A DNA stretch of 64,000 bases from Parus major (lineage: Eukaryota; Chordata; Aves; Passeriformes; Paridae), in assembly GCF_001522545.3 (NCBI RefSeq), contig NC_031777.1:498254-562253 (forward strand). Direction: 5' to 3'. Made by a program: the position numbers and the translations under genes. Positions within the stretch are counted from its first letter, which is position 1. Every line of letters starts with the position of its first letter. Shown here one piece after another: positions 1 through 11,239 of this stretch. Below the pieces are notes generated by a model. It did not search any database. It was not told the origin of the DNA and saw nothing but the letters and a program-made list of their open reading frames with translations.

Positions 1-45
1 CTCTAGGTTGGATGTGGGGCTGTCCCTGCAGCTCAGGGCTGACAC

Positions 46-139
46 AGGGACTGACTGGTCAGTGTGGTCAGAGCACTGGTATCAGAGGTTTTGGGGACTC
101 ACCAGTCAGTGTGGTCAGAGCACTGGTATCAGAGGTTTT
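46..139. repeat. 47-bp tandem duplication over the PHGDH exon 11 donor
   Basis: Positions 93-139 and 46-92 are two copies of the same 47-bp unit (shared core tcagtgtggtcagagcactg), with a few differences. The right copy holds the end of PHGDH exon 11 and its donor, which reads GTGAGT on the minus strand. The left copy lies in the intron and reads GTCAGT at the matching place. Confidence 0.85.
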
Positions 140-2966
140 TGCTCTGTAGATGAGGAGAGGGCCGGACAGTGGGGCCGGCTGCTTGAAGGTGGCCCCGTTG
201 ATCTGCCGCAGGACTGGGGTGCTGCCCTGCACCGTCCCCGTCACCTGGTGTGGGGTGCCCTGCAGGGACACCTGCAGCACACCGGTGCTGCTGTCGGGCT
301 CGGGGGCCACATCACTGTGGGTGGTTGTGACCTGCCAGAGAGACACGGCCCCTCAGTGCCCAGGTCCTGTGGCTGGGGCAGGGATGTCCTCGGAAGCACC
401 CCAGGGAAGCCCCAGCCTCAACGCTGCATTAGCAGCCCAGGAAGGTGTCCCCAGGTTCTTGCTGCTCGGTGGGGAAGGTGCACCAGGCTGCGGTGAAGAG
501 CACAAATGTCCACACACCTTCAGCCCAGCCTCCTGGGCCAGCAGCGTGGCGTTCACCAGGGTCACCTCCTTCTGTGTCCCTCCAGCCAGCATGCCCGCGG
601 CCACAGCAGGTGTCAGGTAGCTCCCAGCCTCCTTCAGGGCTGTCCCTGGGGTGCAGGGAGGAGATGTGCAGGAGCCAGCAGCAGAGAGGTCAGGCCCACA
701 GTAGAGTGGCCAGCCTGGGGCTGGTCCTTCCACCCACCCAATCCATCCACCCACCCATTCCTACACACTCTAGGGCCCCAATCCCACTGTTAACCACCTT
801 CCTGTCTCTCTGTTCTCCTGCCTGCCCATCGAGGTGCCCACACCCAGGCTCACCTAGGGTGCAGACCTGCACGCTGCCCTGCACTTGCTTGCCCGCCGCG
901 CACAGCACCGTGCCCAGGGCCCTGGCCAGGGCGATCCAGGGCTTGGTCTGGGGTGCAAAAGCCTTGCTGAGAGCCTGCCCATTAACCTGGGGGAGAGAGT
1001 GAGCGGTGAGAGCCTGCCAGGGGTCCCACACGGAGCATGGCACCCACGGGTGACAGCTGAGGCACGGGGCTCAGGTGCTGCGGGGGGACTCACCACGCCG
1101 GTCAGCCCCTTCCCCGTGGCCATGTCCACGATCTGCATGGCGATTTCCTTGCCGCAGCGGCTCTGTGCCTCCCGTGTGCTGGCGCCCAGGTGTGGGCAGG
1201 AGATGACGTTGGGGTGGTTCACCAGGTCACGGTCCTTTGGGGGCTCCTGCAGACACAGTTCCATCCTGCCATCAGCTCCCAGCTGAGAGCTCGAAGCGGG
1301 GGTCGTTTACCCCACCTCCTCCGCAAGGAGGGAACCTGAGGAAGGCTGCTCCTGGTCCCAGCCCCACAGGCTTTACTAGGCTGCCCTGCCCTGCTTTGAG
1401 CAAAATGAAGGTGGTGCTGAGCCAAAGCCAGGCTTGGGGGGTCCCCACAGCCCCGCTCACCTGTGTGAAGACATCGAGGGCGGCCCCACCACACTGCCCT
1501 GACTGCAGTGCCCGCAGCAGCGCGCCCTCGTCCACGATGCCACCGCGGGCACAGTTCACCACCTGCACGCCACGGCGGCACTTGGCAAAGGTGCTGTCGT
1601 TCAGGAGCCCTGTGGAAGGAGGGCTGTGAGCAGAAGGGGGCTGCCCCAGCTCTCCCCAAACCTCCCCTGTGGTCGTGCCCGCTCCATACCCGTGGTGGAG
1701 GGCAGCAGCGGCGTGTGCACCGTGATGAAGTCGCAGCGGGGCCAGATCTGCTCCAGCGGCAGCTGCTCCACACCGAAGGTGGCTGAGACATCGGGGGTGA
1801 TGATGGGATCGTAGCCTATGGTCTGAGGCAGGGCGGGCACTCACTCTCACAGCCTGGCACGGCGCCTCTGGCCAGGTCAGGAAGGTCTGTGCTCCCCATC
1901 GCTCCTCCCTGCCCTGTCTCCTCACCTTCATGCCAAAAGCCTGCATGCGAGTGGCCACCTCCCTGCCGATGCGGCCCAGCCCCAGCACGGCCAGCGTCTT
2001 CCCGTTCAGCTCCATGCCCATGTACTGGGGAGTGCAGGGACAGTGAGGCAGCGCACCCCACACGGACACCCCCTCCCAGAGGTGCTTCACCTGCCCCCTA
2101 CCTTCTTACGGTCCCACTTGCCCTCCTTCATGGAGGCGGCTGCCTGCGGGATCTGCCTACAAAGGAGGCTGTGGTCAGCGCGGGGGAGGGGGCTGCAGGG
2201 CGCCCCTCTGTCCTCACCCTGCCTTGTGCTCACCTGGCCAGGCACAGGATCATCCCACAGGTGAGCTCGGCGGCGCTGAGGCTGTTCCCAGTGGGTGTGC
2301 TGGGGATGGAGAGCGGTGTCACTGGTGTGTGTCCCCTCCCCCGGGCTGACGGGGGTCTGTGCGCGCAGGGTGGTGCCAGGGGTGGGGAGGGCACCCTATG
2401 GAAGTCTCCCCGGCCTCCCCAGGATGACAGGCACGGATGTCCCCACACTCCTGCTCTTACTTCATGACCAGGACTCCCTTCCTGGTGGCTGCCTCCACGT
2501 CCACATTGTCCACGCCGGTGCCAGCTCTGCCCACCACCTGCAGCCTCTCTGCCGCCTCCAGCACCTCGGCCGTGACTTTGGTGGCCGAGCGGACGATGAG
2601 CCCATCGCAGTCCTAAGGGGTGACAGACACGGCGAGTGGCACCAGGGCTGCCTGGGTCACGGGATGGGGACTGCCGCTGCCGGGGATCCGCCGTGCGAAA
2701 CCGGCCGGGCTCTTGCATCAGACGGGAGGCGGGGACCGGTCGAGGGGCTCCGCTGCCAGCGGGGACCGCCGGCCTGCAGCAGCACCCACCCAGCCACCCA
2801 GCCACGCGTGGGTGCAGCCCTGCCTCACCCGGATCTCCCGCAGCAGCTCCTCCTTGCTCAGCCCGGGCTTCTCCTGCACCCGGAGCCCGGCGGCCTGCAG
2901 GATCTCCCGGCAGCAGGGGTCCAGGCTTTCGCTGATCAGCACTTTCTGCAGCTTGCCCAGTGCCAT
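103..2966 (-). CDS. PHGDH: D-3-phosphoglycerate dehydrogenase, exons 1-11 (3' end outside window)
   Basis: First enzyme of the phosphorylated serine pathway: oxidises 3-phosphoglycerate to 3-phosphohydroxypyruvate with NAD+, in the cytosol. The start ATG is at 2966 (protein begins [19 protein letters not shown]). Exons on the minus strand: 2829-2966, 2461-2612, 2234-2299, 2102-2156, 1926-2024, 1690-1822, 1461-1609, 1094-1246, 854-986, 518-645, 103-331; all have GT donors and AG acceptors and the phases close. These give about 478 residues; the human protein has 533, so roughly one last exon lies before position 1. Visible landmarks are the NAD-binding [10 protein letters not shown] stretch in exon 5, the NCARGG loop with the substrate arginine in exon 7, and the CPHLGAST segment with the catalytic histidine in exon 8. 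Exons 9-11 are the more divergent regulatory part. Identity is firm from family knowledge; expression is not shown. Confidence 0.96.
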
Positions 2967-3260
2967 GACGGGACGGGACGGGGGTGCCGGCTCTCTCCGC
3001 ACGCCGCCCAGAGGCTGCTGCTGCCCCTCCGCCGAGCTAAAAGACCTGCGAGCGGTGCACGTTTTTCGGGCTCATTGGGTCCCGTCTCCATAATCCCACC
3101 TCCTTCCCTTCCCCTCCCCGCCCCAGCCCGCCCGGTCCCCCCTCATCCCCCCCCGCCCCCGGGGGAGGAGGGAGGGAGGAGGCGGGGGGAGCGGGGCCGG
3201 GGCTGGGCCGTGCCCCCCAGCAGAAAAGGAAGGACCGCCAGGACCCCGTGGGTTGGAGAG
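2967..3260 (-). promoter_or_regulatory. GC-rich 5' flank and probable promoter of PHGDH
   Basis: The sequence directly upstream of the PHGDH start codon is strongly GC-rich, with a C-rich block at about 3110-3170 and G-rich runs at about 3165-3210. This fits a CpG-type promoter and 5' UTR for a housekeeping enzyme. No TATA box was recognised and the transcription start cannot be placed. Confidence 0.45.
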
Positions 3261-4600
3261 GCACGAAAAGCGGGGACAGCGTGTCCCGACCCTGCACGCT
3301 GCCGTCCGTGCCTCAGTTTCGCCGTCCCGCGTGTCACAGCTCAGTAAAGCAGGAGGGGGACAGCAGTGGCAGCCAAGATGGTGCGGGTGGCTCCCCACAA
3401 AGCTGGGGGTGCCCAGCCCATGGCGAACCCAGACATGGTCGCCCAGGAATGAGGCAGACCCAGACCCCCCCAGCTGAGAAGCGAGGCAGTGCCGTGGCCC
3501 CTGCCCATCCCCGATTTCATGCCTGCTGTTGAGCAATCCCCCTGATAAGGGGCCGGGGACACGGGGCCAGCCCTGGCCACTGGCTCCCAATGCCGTGGGG
3601 TGCATGGGAGCCACCCAGAAAACGCCCTCCAGGGGCAGAGCCAGGTGGCCGCGTCCAGTGACCTCTCTGTGGGAAGGGCTGGCCCTGGGACACGATGGTG
3701 AGGGGTCCGTGACACCGGGCATGGCACGGGATGCTGCCAGACCTTCACAGGCCACCTGGACCAGACACAGCCCGGATCCTGCCCAGGGAGAGCAGGGTCT
3801 GACCCTTCCTTCTGCCACCTTCCACACATGGCAGGGTGGGCAGAACCTACCCAGTGCTGCCAGGTCCTGATGGGATCGGGCCCTTCCCCAGGCTCTGCGT
3901 GCCCCGGGCAGCAGGTCTGGACCAAACTGTGAGACCTGGGCGATGCTGGAGGCTGTTAAAGCAAGCAGAGCCCAAGTGATGGGCCTGTCCCAGCAGACAG
4001 GACGTGGCCAGAATAGAATAGCTGTCCTTGCCGCAGGTGGAGAGAGCCCAGCCCCGTGGACAGCTGGAGCTATGGACAGCCTGGCACCACTCTGCCACAG
4101 CCAGGGAACAACCGTGACGCCAGAGCGGGGAAAGTCCAGGGCGGCCGGCTCGGGGTGAGAGATGCGGTCAAGGGCAGCGGCTGGTGAAATCTGCAGCGCT
4201 CCCGGCACGGCCCCTCGGCAGGGAGCTGTGACCCGGGGACCGCCACACGGCCACCCGTGGGCTGGGGACACCCCGGCCTCTGCTGTGGCCATTAGAACCT
4301 CGCTGCAGGTGCCCCGAGGACACACCAGCACCTGCCAGCCCGGAGCCCTGCTCCCCTTGCCGGCACCGCCCGGGGCCTCGGGGGCTCCCCTCCCACGCCT
4401 GTGCCACGTTTGTGCCGAGGACACGCGTGGCCGAGCCATCGCCGATGGGGACAGCGCGTTTGCCGGCTTTTCCCGGCCAGCTGGTGCCCTCTCCTGGGGA
4501 TTGTGGCCAGAGCCACCTCCCCACGGCACCCCGGAGCTGCCGGGACACTGGGAGTGCTGGCGGGGTGGCTGTGCCAGCAGGCGTGTCCCCCCACTCCTGG
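3261..4600. other. Spacer between PHGDH and the LTR-like region
   Basis: No exon with homology and splice sites was recognised here. Long open frames on both strands are explained by high GC content. It is moderately GC-rich single-copy sequence that may hold PHGDH upstream elements. Confidence 0.4.
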
Positions 4601-4603
4601 AGG

Positions 4604-4680
4604 GGACCCAAGGGCTGGAGGGGGACCCAAGGGCTGGAGGGGGACCCAAGAGCTGGAGGGGGACCCAAAGCTGGCAGGGG
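4604..4680. repeat. 19-bp minisatellite, about 4 copies
   Basis: A unit close to gacccaagggctggagggg is repeated head to tail about four times with small changes. It keeps several frames open and produces spurious repeated peptides on both strands. Confidence 0.8.
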
Positions 4681-4829
4681 AGCTGGACGGGTGCAGGGGG
4701 ACTGGGGCTGTGCTGGCTGATGAGTCACAACGGGGCACAGCAGCCCTCTGCTGACCCCGTTTGTATCAGGTGTTGCGTTTGGAGTAAGAAATTTGGCAGA
4801 AAATAAACCCACTTATGTTCCAGTTGGTC

Positions 4830-5340
4830 TTCACAGATCAGTGGGCTGGGGACAGCTGAGATGAATTTCTGTGTGTAACCAATTTGGCACTATAGGTCTG
4901 GTCGTGTTCAGTAGGAAATTCCACGAGCGCTGCTTCACAAATAGGGCAGCTTATTAATTCAACACCATAGGTTTGGTGGCATTCCATAAAAGCCATCATA
5001 CTCACAGATTCATGAATAGTGCAGTGTTTGGAAGCAGCAGAAATACAGAATTGCTGTTTTTAAATGCACCAGTTGCAATAGAGCTCTAACAATAACAATA
5101 ATATTGTGTGATGATAATAACAGTTGTATGCAGAAACTTACCACAAAGGTGTCCCCTCTTTGGAGGAGGGAGAGGAGAGTAGCCCATTCTGTCTCCAAGG
5201 TATTTTTGGGTCTTCCTCCTAACCAGGTAAAATTCCTTATATCCAGCCCAAACTTCTCCCCCCACTCCTATAGAGCACAGCCTAAGTGGAGAGTATGGAT
5301 CTATAAATGTGGCATCATGTGCCATTAAAGCTTATTAGCA
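4830..5340 (-). mobile_element. LTR-like AT-rich fragment (probable solo LTR)
   Basis: An AT-rich block in GC-rich surroundings. Positions 5087-5205 resemble 11053-11166 in the same orientation: both share the run gtatgcagaaactta and the later run gtctccaaggtattttt. The repeat of this block beside a decayed retrovirus at 11 kb suggests both come from one LTR family. Orientation is inferred from the other copy, and the ends were not defined. Confidence 0.45.
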
Positions 5341-6260
5341 TATACAAGGACTGTGTGTTAATATTTAAATGGCCCTTAATCAGACAAAAGTTACTGGTTT
5401 TGGCCACTGTATCCTCCAAATTTCTGACTTTGTTCCATTTGTCAGAGCCAAAGCAGAATTACCCCATCACCACAGGAACTCCTTTCTCGCTCCAGCTCCG
5501 TGGTTCTCCATCCCCACAGGTAACACAGAGGGTAAGGACAGCGATCCTCAGCCCTCACCTGGCTCCTGGGTCACCAGGCTCTGCTGGCAGGTGTGTGGCC
5601 ATGGGGGACAGCTGGCTGAAGGGCTGTGAGGGTGCAGGACAGAGCAGAATGGGGCCAAGCAACAGGGAAATAGGGGGAGGGTCCCTGCAGAGAGAATGGG
5701 GCTGGGGGAGGAGTCAGGGGTAGCGCTGGTTTTGGGGTGTCAAAGGGGACTTGGGTTTATTGGAGCTGGGATGGGGAGTGGCAAAGAGGAGGAAAGGGGT
5801 GGGGGAGATTGGGGGTGTTTGGTTGGGATGGTGGGTGTTCAAGGGGATTTATGGGGATCAAGGAATGGCCCAGTGGAGGACTGGGAAGTCATGGACAATT
5901 AGAAAGCAAGTGAAGGTGTTGAGGGACTGGAACAGTACCTGGGAACTCATGGGGCTCTGGGGTGGCAAAGGGAATTGGGGCTGGAGGCATCCAAGGACGA
6001 CTGGGCAGGCAATTGGGGTGTCAGGATGGGTGTTTGGGGCTGCCGTGGGGGATCTTGGCTTGTTGGGTGTGTTTTGGGGAGACTGTGAAGTTGGAAGAAG
6101 GATTGAGAGGGGAGAGGAAGGGATCATGGATTGTTTCTGGGGGACTGAAGTGTGAGGGAGGATTGGGGCTCGGTCCAGAGGGACTGGACTGAGTGGAGTG
6201 GGGAATTGGGGTGGCTGTGTCAGCCGGGACAGCACGGCGGCTGGAGAGATTAAGGGTGGA
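5341..6260. other. Intergenic stretch, no gene recognised
   Basis: Up to about 5700 the sequence is AT-balanced; after that the plus strand becomes G-rich and purine-rich with many ggg runs. No exon or RNA gene could be supported. Confidence 0.4.
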
Positions 6261-6440
6261 TGGATGGACAGAGGGATCAGGGAGAGGGCAGAGGGAGGGA
6301 GAGGGAAAGGAAAGATGCGGGGATCAGAGGGAGGGATGGAGGGAGGGAAGGAAGGAAGGATGCGGGGTCAGAAGGAGGGAGGGAAGGGTGCTGGGAGGCA
6401 GGGAAAGATGAAGGATGGAGGCAGGGAGAAGGAGGAGGAG
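6260..6440. repeat. Purine-rich GGGA/GGAA low-complexity tract
   Basis: The plus strand is almost entirely A and G, with repeated gagg, ggga and gaagg words. It lies directly upstream of a CpG island and could form non-B DNA, but nothing beyond composition supports a function. Confidence 0.75.
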
Positions 6441-6660
6441 GAGGGGAAGCAGAAGCGGGCGGAGCCGGCCGGTGCCGCAGAGCCGCCTCCCCGGCGCACG
6501 CTGGGCCGGCTCGGCAGCGCCTGCGGGGACCCGGCGGCCCGGCCCGGTGTCCCCGGTGGCCGGCCCGGTGCCGGGCGGCCCGGTGCCAGCCGGCGCGGTG
6601 CGGCGGAGCCCGGCGGGGCAGGATGCGAGCCCCGAGGCGGAGGTGAGCAGCGTGTCATCC
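6440..6660 (+). promoter_or_regulatory. CpG island with a candidate first exon ending at 6642
   Basis: A sharp CpG-dense island follows the purine tract and ends with a strong donor, gcggag then gtgagc, with the last exonic base at 6642. The frame from the ATG at 6415 is open to the donor (76 codons, phase 0), and the frame that gives phase 1 is also open. This looks like the first exon of a plus-strand gene. The next plus-strand gene is PDE4DIP, whose human orthologue has a long isoform with an upstream GC-rich first exon. The link is inference. Confidence 0.5.
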
Positions 6661-7735
6661 GTGCGGGGACATCCGCGGCTGGCGCGGCCGGGGCCGTGCG
6701 GCTCGGGATGTCCGTGTGTCCGGGCACTGCGTGCGCCCACGCTGGGCTGTGCTGATGCCGCGACAGGTTGAGGCCCAGGTAGCCCCGGCCTGGGCGCCGC
6801 CGGGATGCGGGAGGGATGCGGGAGAGATGCGGGAGGGATGAGGGAGGGATCAGCGCGCTCCCTCGGGGCTGTGCGGGGCCGGACGCCCCCTGTCCCAAGC
6901 CCCATTCCCTTGGCCGTGGGTGTCCCTTCCTCCCGCTGGGGTCCCGTGGGTTGCGGCTTTGGGCTTGGTGGCTCTCTGGGCCCTGGCAAGCCAAGTGAAG
7001 TCGGGAGCCGCTGGTGTGCATGAAAGGGACCAGGAGTCCCTTGTCCAGCGCCGGGGGCACGCTGGTGTTCGCTGCCCTGTGCCGTGGGGACCTGTGGGTA
7101 TCAGGGCAATGTCCGTGTGCCAGATGAGCGGGCAGGAGCCGTAGGGATGCTGTAGGATCCCGGGCTGGTGCCTGCACCATCACTAAGCTCTCCTCGCTGC
7201 GCTGGGCATGTGAGGTTTGCTGGGAGCTGCTGGGCCAAGCACGGCCCCGAAGGAAGGGGTTCAGGCTGCCGCTGTTGGTGCAGGGAGCTTGGCTTGCCCC
7301 ATCTCCCCAGCCCCGTTTCCATCGTCCCCGCTCTTCCCCTGGCTCTGCCCATCGCCGGTTCCACGCTGAGCCGCTGGCCCCACCGATTGTCCCGGCACCT
7401 CCCCAGGGCTGCTGGGCCTCGGGAGCCGTGCCGGTGCCACGCCTGCGGTGCCGCCCAGCCCCGGCTCCCCCCGGGCTGCCGTGCTCAATGAGGACCTTGT
7501 TGCCGTGCCCCGTGTGCAGGTCGGTACCGTGCGCTCCGGGCTGTGCTCGCACACTCGGCCGGGAGCTGTCCCCGCTCCACCTCCTCCGTGGTGGCACTCC
7601 GCCCCTGCTGAGACATTTGTGCCAACGACTCAGCTGGGATGTGCCACGCTCTCCCTGGCCCTGCCTGGCCCTTGCCACAGCCCCTCTGCCAGCCTGGAGC
7701 CGCTGACACGCAGTGGCTGAGCACGGGGCTGGGTC

Positions 7736-7784
7736 CCTCCGTCCATCCCTCTGTCCATCCCTCTGTCCATCTGTCTGCCCGCAG
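7736..7784. repeat. Pyrimidine-rich ccatccctctgt repeat
   Basis: Short direct repeats of a tccatccctctg word end directly at a consensus acceptor (cccgcag, 7778-7784), so the repeat doubles as a polypyrimidine tract. Confidence 0.7.
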
Positions 7785-7808
7785 GAGGTGATCCAGCAGC
7801 AGAAGGAG
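7785..7808 (+). other. Candidate 24-nt microexon (EVIQQQKE)
   Basis: The 24 bases lie between a strong acceptor and a consensus donor (gtgagt). In phase 0 they encode EVIQQQKE and would join in frame from the island exon ending at 6642 to the CM1 exon of PDE4DIP at 13035. In phase 1 they encode a GDPAAEG-type peptide and would join in frame to the PDE4DIP exon at 12344. The third frame meets a stop. It could also be chance, since homology cannot be tested on eight residues. Confidence 0.4.
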
Positions 7809-9065
7809 GTGAGTTGCTGTTGCTGGGTTCTAGTGCCCGGTGCTTTGGGGATGATTTACCCCAGGATGCTTTCCCCATGGGCAGCAGGCACTCTGACACA
7901 GCCCCTGTGCCCCGGGCCTGGCCGCCAGCCCCTCGTGGTCCCCTCACCCCGGGGTGCCAGTGCTGGAAAGTGGCTGCAGTGGGAGATGCTGTGAGTCACT
8001 GAGGGCTCTGAGTCAGGGCCGCGTGGTGCTCCTGGTGCCAGGGCTTGGAGGCAAGTGGGGGTGGGTGGGCAGTGCTGCCCGGTGAGTGCTGAGCCCCCCA
8101 GGGCTGAGCCCCCCTCGTTCTGCACTGAGCCGACAGCTCTGCTCCGTGCTCCGGGCTGGCATGAAAGGGCTCTTGTCCTCCTGCAGCCCCAGCAGCACTG
8201 CAGCGGCCTCCCCTTCACAGCAAACAAATTCCCAGTGTTGGGAGGGGGGAGCCCCCTCCCAGCCCAACCAGCCATGGCTGGCAGAGCCCTGGGCTCCTGC
8301 TGGCCCAGCGTTCCCATGGCCAGGCAGGGACTGCCACTCTGGCTGTGTGGGGGTGCTGCCTGGGCAGCTGGACTTTGGGAAAGTGGGGGCTTGGCTCATT
8401 CACCCCAGAGCCTGCAGGCAGCCACTGCCCTGGGCTGGCCCTGAACCAGTATTTTGTCTCCCAGGCATAAGGTTGTTTTGGGTTGTTAATACCATTGCCA
8501 GGGTCCCGGTCTGAGGCATTGTAACCAGCACAGATGGCCTGGTGTCAGTCAGCTGGGTGTTCCCCCCAGTAGTCTCTGCCCTTTCCTTTGTTTCCTTATC
8601 TGTTCCGCTTGTGTCACCACCAGGGACAGCAAGCCCTTCTCGAGATAGGAATATCTTGTTCCAGTGTCATTGAAAGAGTGGCAGCTAATGTCTAGTGTTC
8701 TCTGTGGCTCTTCAAACCCCTTTTGTCACAGATTAAATAGGGAACCGTGTTCACCGAACCCCTCATTCCCCATAATTATATATGATATATATTTATGGTA
8801 TATGGTACCACAGGTATATGGGATCAAGCTGATGGAACAACCTCAGTTCTCTTAATAATCCTAAAGTTCCCAGAACTTGCTGCCACTCCTTTATGTTGAT
8901 TCTGTCCATGTTCTGTTTTGTTTTCTGGGGTGTGCAAGAGAACAGGAGTGGCTTCTTTAATCCAGTGGACCCACAGGAACTTAACCTGATGCTGGGATGT
9001 AGGACTGCTCAAGGCTCACATTTTTCTGTGTGGGCAAAATCACCATAGGGTATTCTCCAACCAAA
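7809..9065. other. Spacer upstream of the CR1, no gene recognised
   Basis: GC-balanced sequence with an AT-rich patch at about 8770-8825 (repeated tata words). No exon was supported. If the distal CpG exon is real, this is PDE4DIP intron. Confidence 0.4.
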
Positions 9066-9069
9066 TTGA

Positions 9070-9512
9070 TTAGAGGGATGGAGCATCTCTCTGAGGGAAA
9101 TTGAGAGAATCCTCTCTCTGAGACAATTTTGGTTTATTGAGCCTGGAAAAGAGAAGGCTTCAGGGGCACCTAATTTTGGCCTTCCAGTACCTGAAGGGAG
9201 CCCACAAGAATGATGGAGGGAGACTCTTTACAAGAGTATGTAGTGACAGGACAAAGGGGAATAGCTTCAAACTGACAGGGGGTAGCTTTAGATTGGATAG
9301 TAGGAAAAAATTCTTTATTCTGATGGTGATGAGACCTGGCCCAGGTTGCCCAGAGAAGCTGTGGATGTCCCACTGCCAGAAGCGTTCAAAGTCAGGCTTG
9401 ATGGGGCCCTGAGCAACCTCAGCTAGTGGAAGGTGTCCCTGCCCATGACAGGGGGGTTGGAACAAAATGATCTTTAAGATTCTGTCCAAACCAGGCCATT
9501 CTGGGATTATTT
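9070..9512 (+). mobile_element. CR1 LINE, 3'-end fragment
   Basis: The stretch carries the conserved 3' end of chicken repeat 1 elements in the usual order: the cagtacctgaagggagccc region, the ggttgcccagagaagctgtg block, then ggaaggtgtccctgcccatg and gatctttaagat near the end. It is a typical 5'-truncated copy without coding capacity. CR1 copies of this form are the main evidence that the genome is avian. Confidence 0.93.
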
Positions 9513-9910
9513 GATGATGATATCATTGATCTACTGATATATTGTAAGCTTTGGGGGGCATGACTGTGGCTGACTTTGCCAGAGCAATAGTGGGAGAGTG
9601 TTTATATCCCTGGAGCAGCCTATTAAAATTATGCTGCACTCCCTTCCACCTTAGTGAAGGTGAATCAAGCCTTGTTGTGTCCCTGGAGTGGAATCACAAA
9701 AAAACATCTATTTTACATCCAGGGTTGCCATAAATGAGTGGGGCAGTCCCTGAAATTGAGTTACCAGTTCCTCGATATTTGGCACAGCAGTGGTTAAAGG
9801 CTCAGTATTGGCATTGGCATCTCTCTTTTCTCCAAACCTGATCCCACCCTGGCTATGTGCCAGTAATCAACAGTTAATTGCCATCTCCGTGCCAGTTTTT
9901 AGCCAAACTG
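9513..9910. other. Unassigned stretch between CR1 and retroviral remnant
   Basis: AT-rich sequence with no recognised coding content. It may be part of the flanking retroviral remnant or old repeat debris. Confidence 0.3.
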
Positions 9911-9915
9911 GTGAA

Positions 9916-11230
9916 TTACACAGGGTGAAAGTTTGGTGAGTGATCAATCGGTGAATGATACGGGGAGTGGGCTCTGGAGCTGATTTGTTTTTTTTCCCAA
10001 AGCAGCTGTAACTTCAGGAGTTCAGTTTCATGCTGCAGCAGAGAATTGCACCGCGGTAGCTTTTGAATGAGGGAGGGTAAGCGCCGTGTGGGGTGAATGC
10101 ACTGCGGTATCTGGATTTCTTTTAGGGTCAGGGTTGAGCAGGAGGACCAAAGGCTGCTCTGCATCAGCTGCCAGGTTTGGCTGCTCAGAACATTGAAAGC
10201 CAAAGTGTTTTCATTGTGATCTTTTGCTGCAAAGTGAGGGGAGGACATGTGCTTATCGCCTGGGAGCCATAAATTAGCCTTGGTGGTTTGGCACGTAGCA
10301 CTTGCTCTTTTCACTCCAGTGAGTTCAACTCTGTCCAGTTTCTCAGCGTCCTGCTGTGTTAGTAGTGGAATTCGTGTTCCTTTATCTATTAGAAATGTCA
10401 TTAATAGTTGAGGAGGACCACCTGGAATCAGAATGTGTGGGCTGTTACTATGTATGCCCTGACAGGGTTCTACCTGCTGAATTTCAGTCTTGGCCTGGCT
10501 TATGGCCACAGCACTTTTCAAACTGGATCAGGTCGAATGGGGTTGTTTTTCTGCTGTGATTTCCCACTCTTCACCAAGGTTCAGTTGTCTCTTCTGTTTC
10601 TATAATGCATCTGGCTTCATGCTCAGGGGGATTTGAAGGAGACAAAGAATCGTCTTCCCCCAGTTTTCTGTCATTTGGGTCACCCCATATGTCTCCATCC
10701 TGTTCCTCAGGGAATATTAGTTTTCTAATCTGTATGATGTCAGGGGGATCGACAGCTCACACAAGCATCATCTCTACCTTTTTTTCCAATTTTTATTTTT
10801 TTTCTCCTTCTCTTCCTCTAAATGTTTCTGCAGCTGCTTTTCCCTATTTTCAGCTGTGGCCAGATAAATTTTTAAGTTGCTCCTTTTCTGATTTCAAAGC
10901 AGTATATTCTACATCTGCCATTTTTTAGGAGAGAGGGTGCTCTGATTTCCTTATGCACACAAGATCAGTGAGCCCTCAGTATTGCACCAAGAATTTCTTT
11001 ATTGTTGTTTTTCCAACATTTTTGGGCCCATTCTATTCCCTCTCAGGATGGTGCAGAGTTATATTATTATTAAAATAATAATAGTATGCAGAAACTTAGC
11101 AAGGTGTTCCTGGCTTGGGACAAGGGAGAGAAGAATAGCCCATTGACTGTCTCCAAGGTATTTTTGCATATTATATCACAGGTTCATGTGCTTTTTTTGG
11201 GTGTTTTGCCTCCAGGGATATAATGAATTA
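9916..11230 (-). mobile_element. Decayed endogenous retrovirus fragment (gag/protease-like, LTR-like end)
   Basis: On the minus strand, 9916-10521 is an open frame of about 200 codons. Its middle looks like a retroviral aspartic protease followed by the lead-in to reverse transcriptase. The protease active-site triplet reads Asp-Lys-Gly instead of the family's Asp-Thr/Ser-Gly, so the copy is not functional. The sequence above it (about 10605-10930) may be gag-derived. At about 10990-11230 there is an AT-rich LTR-like block with a minus-strand AATAAA near 11000, sharing a segment with 5087-5205. No reverse transcriptase, integrase or env was recognised. Family assignment needs a repeat library. 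Confidence 0.5.
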
Positions 11231-11239
11231 GGATATCAT

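Noticed and set aside
1272..2090. Single 272-codon PHGDH-like frame
   Set aside because: It merges exons 5 and 7 with introns by chance openness. The splice sites and the missing exon 6 frame show it is not one exon.
3072..4649. Minus-strand open frame of 525 codons upstream of PHGDH
   Set aside because: Composition-driven: GC-rich DNA with a 19-bp minisatellite, no recognised domain, and no splice or promoter context. It starts inside the repeat and overlaps the PHGDH promoter.
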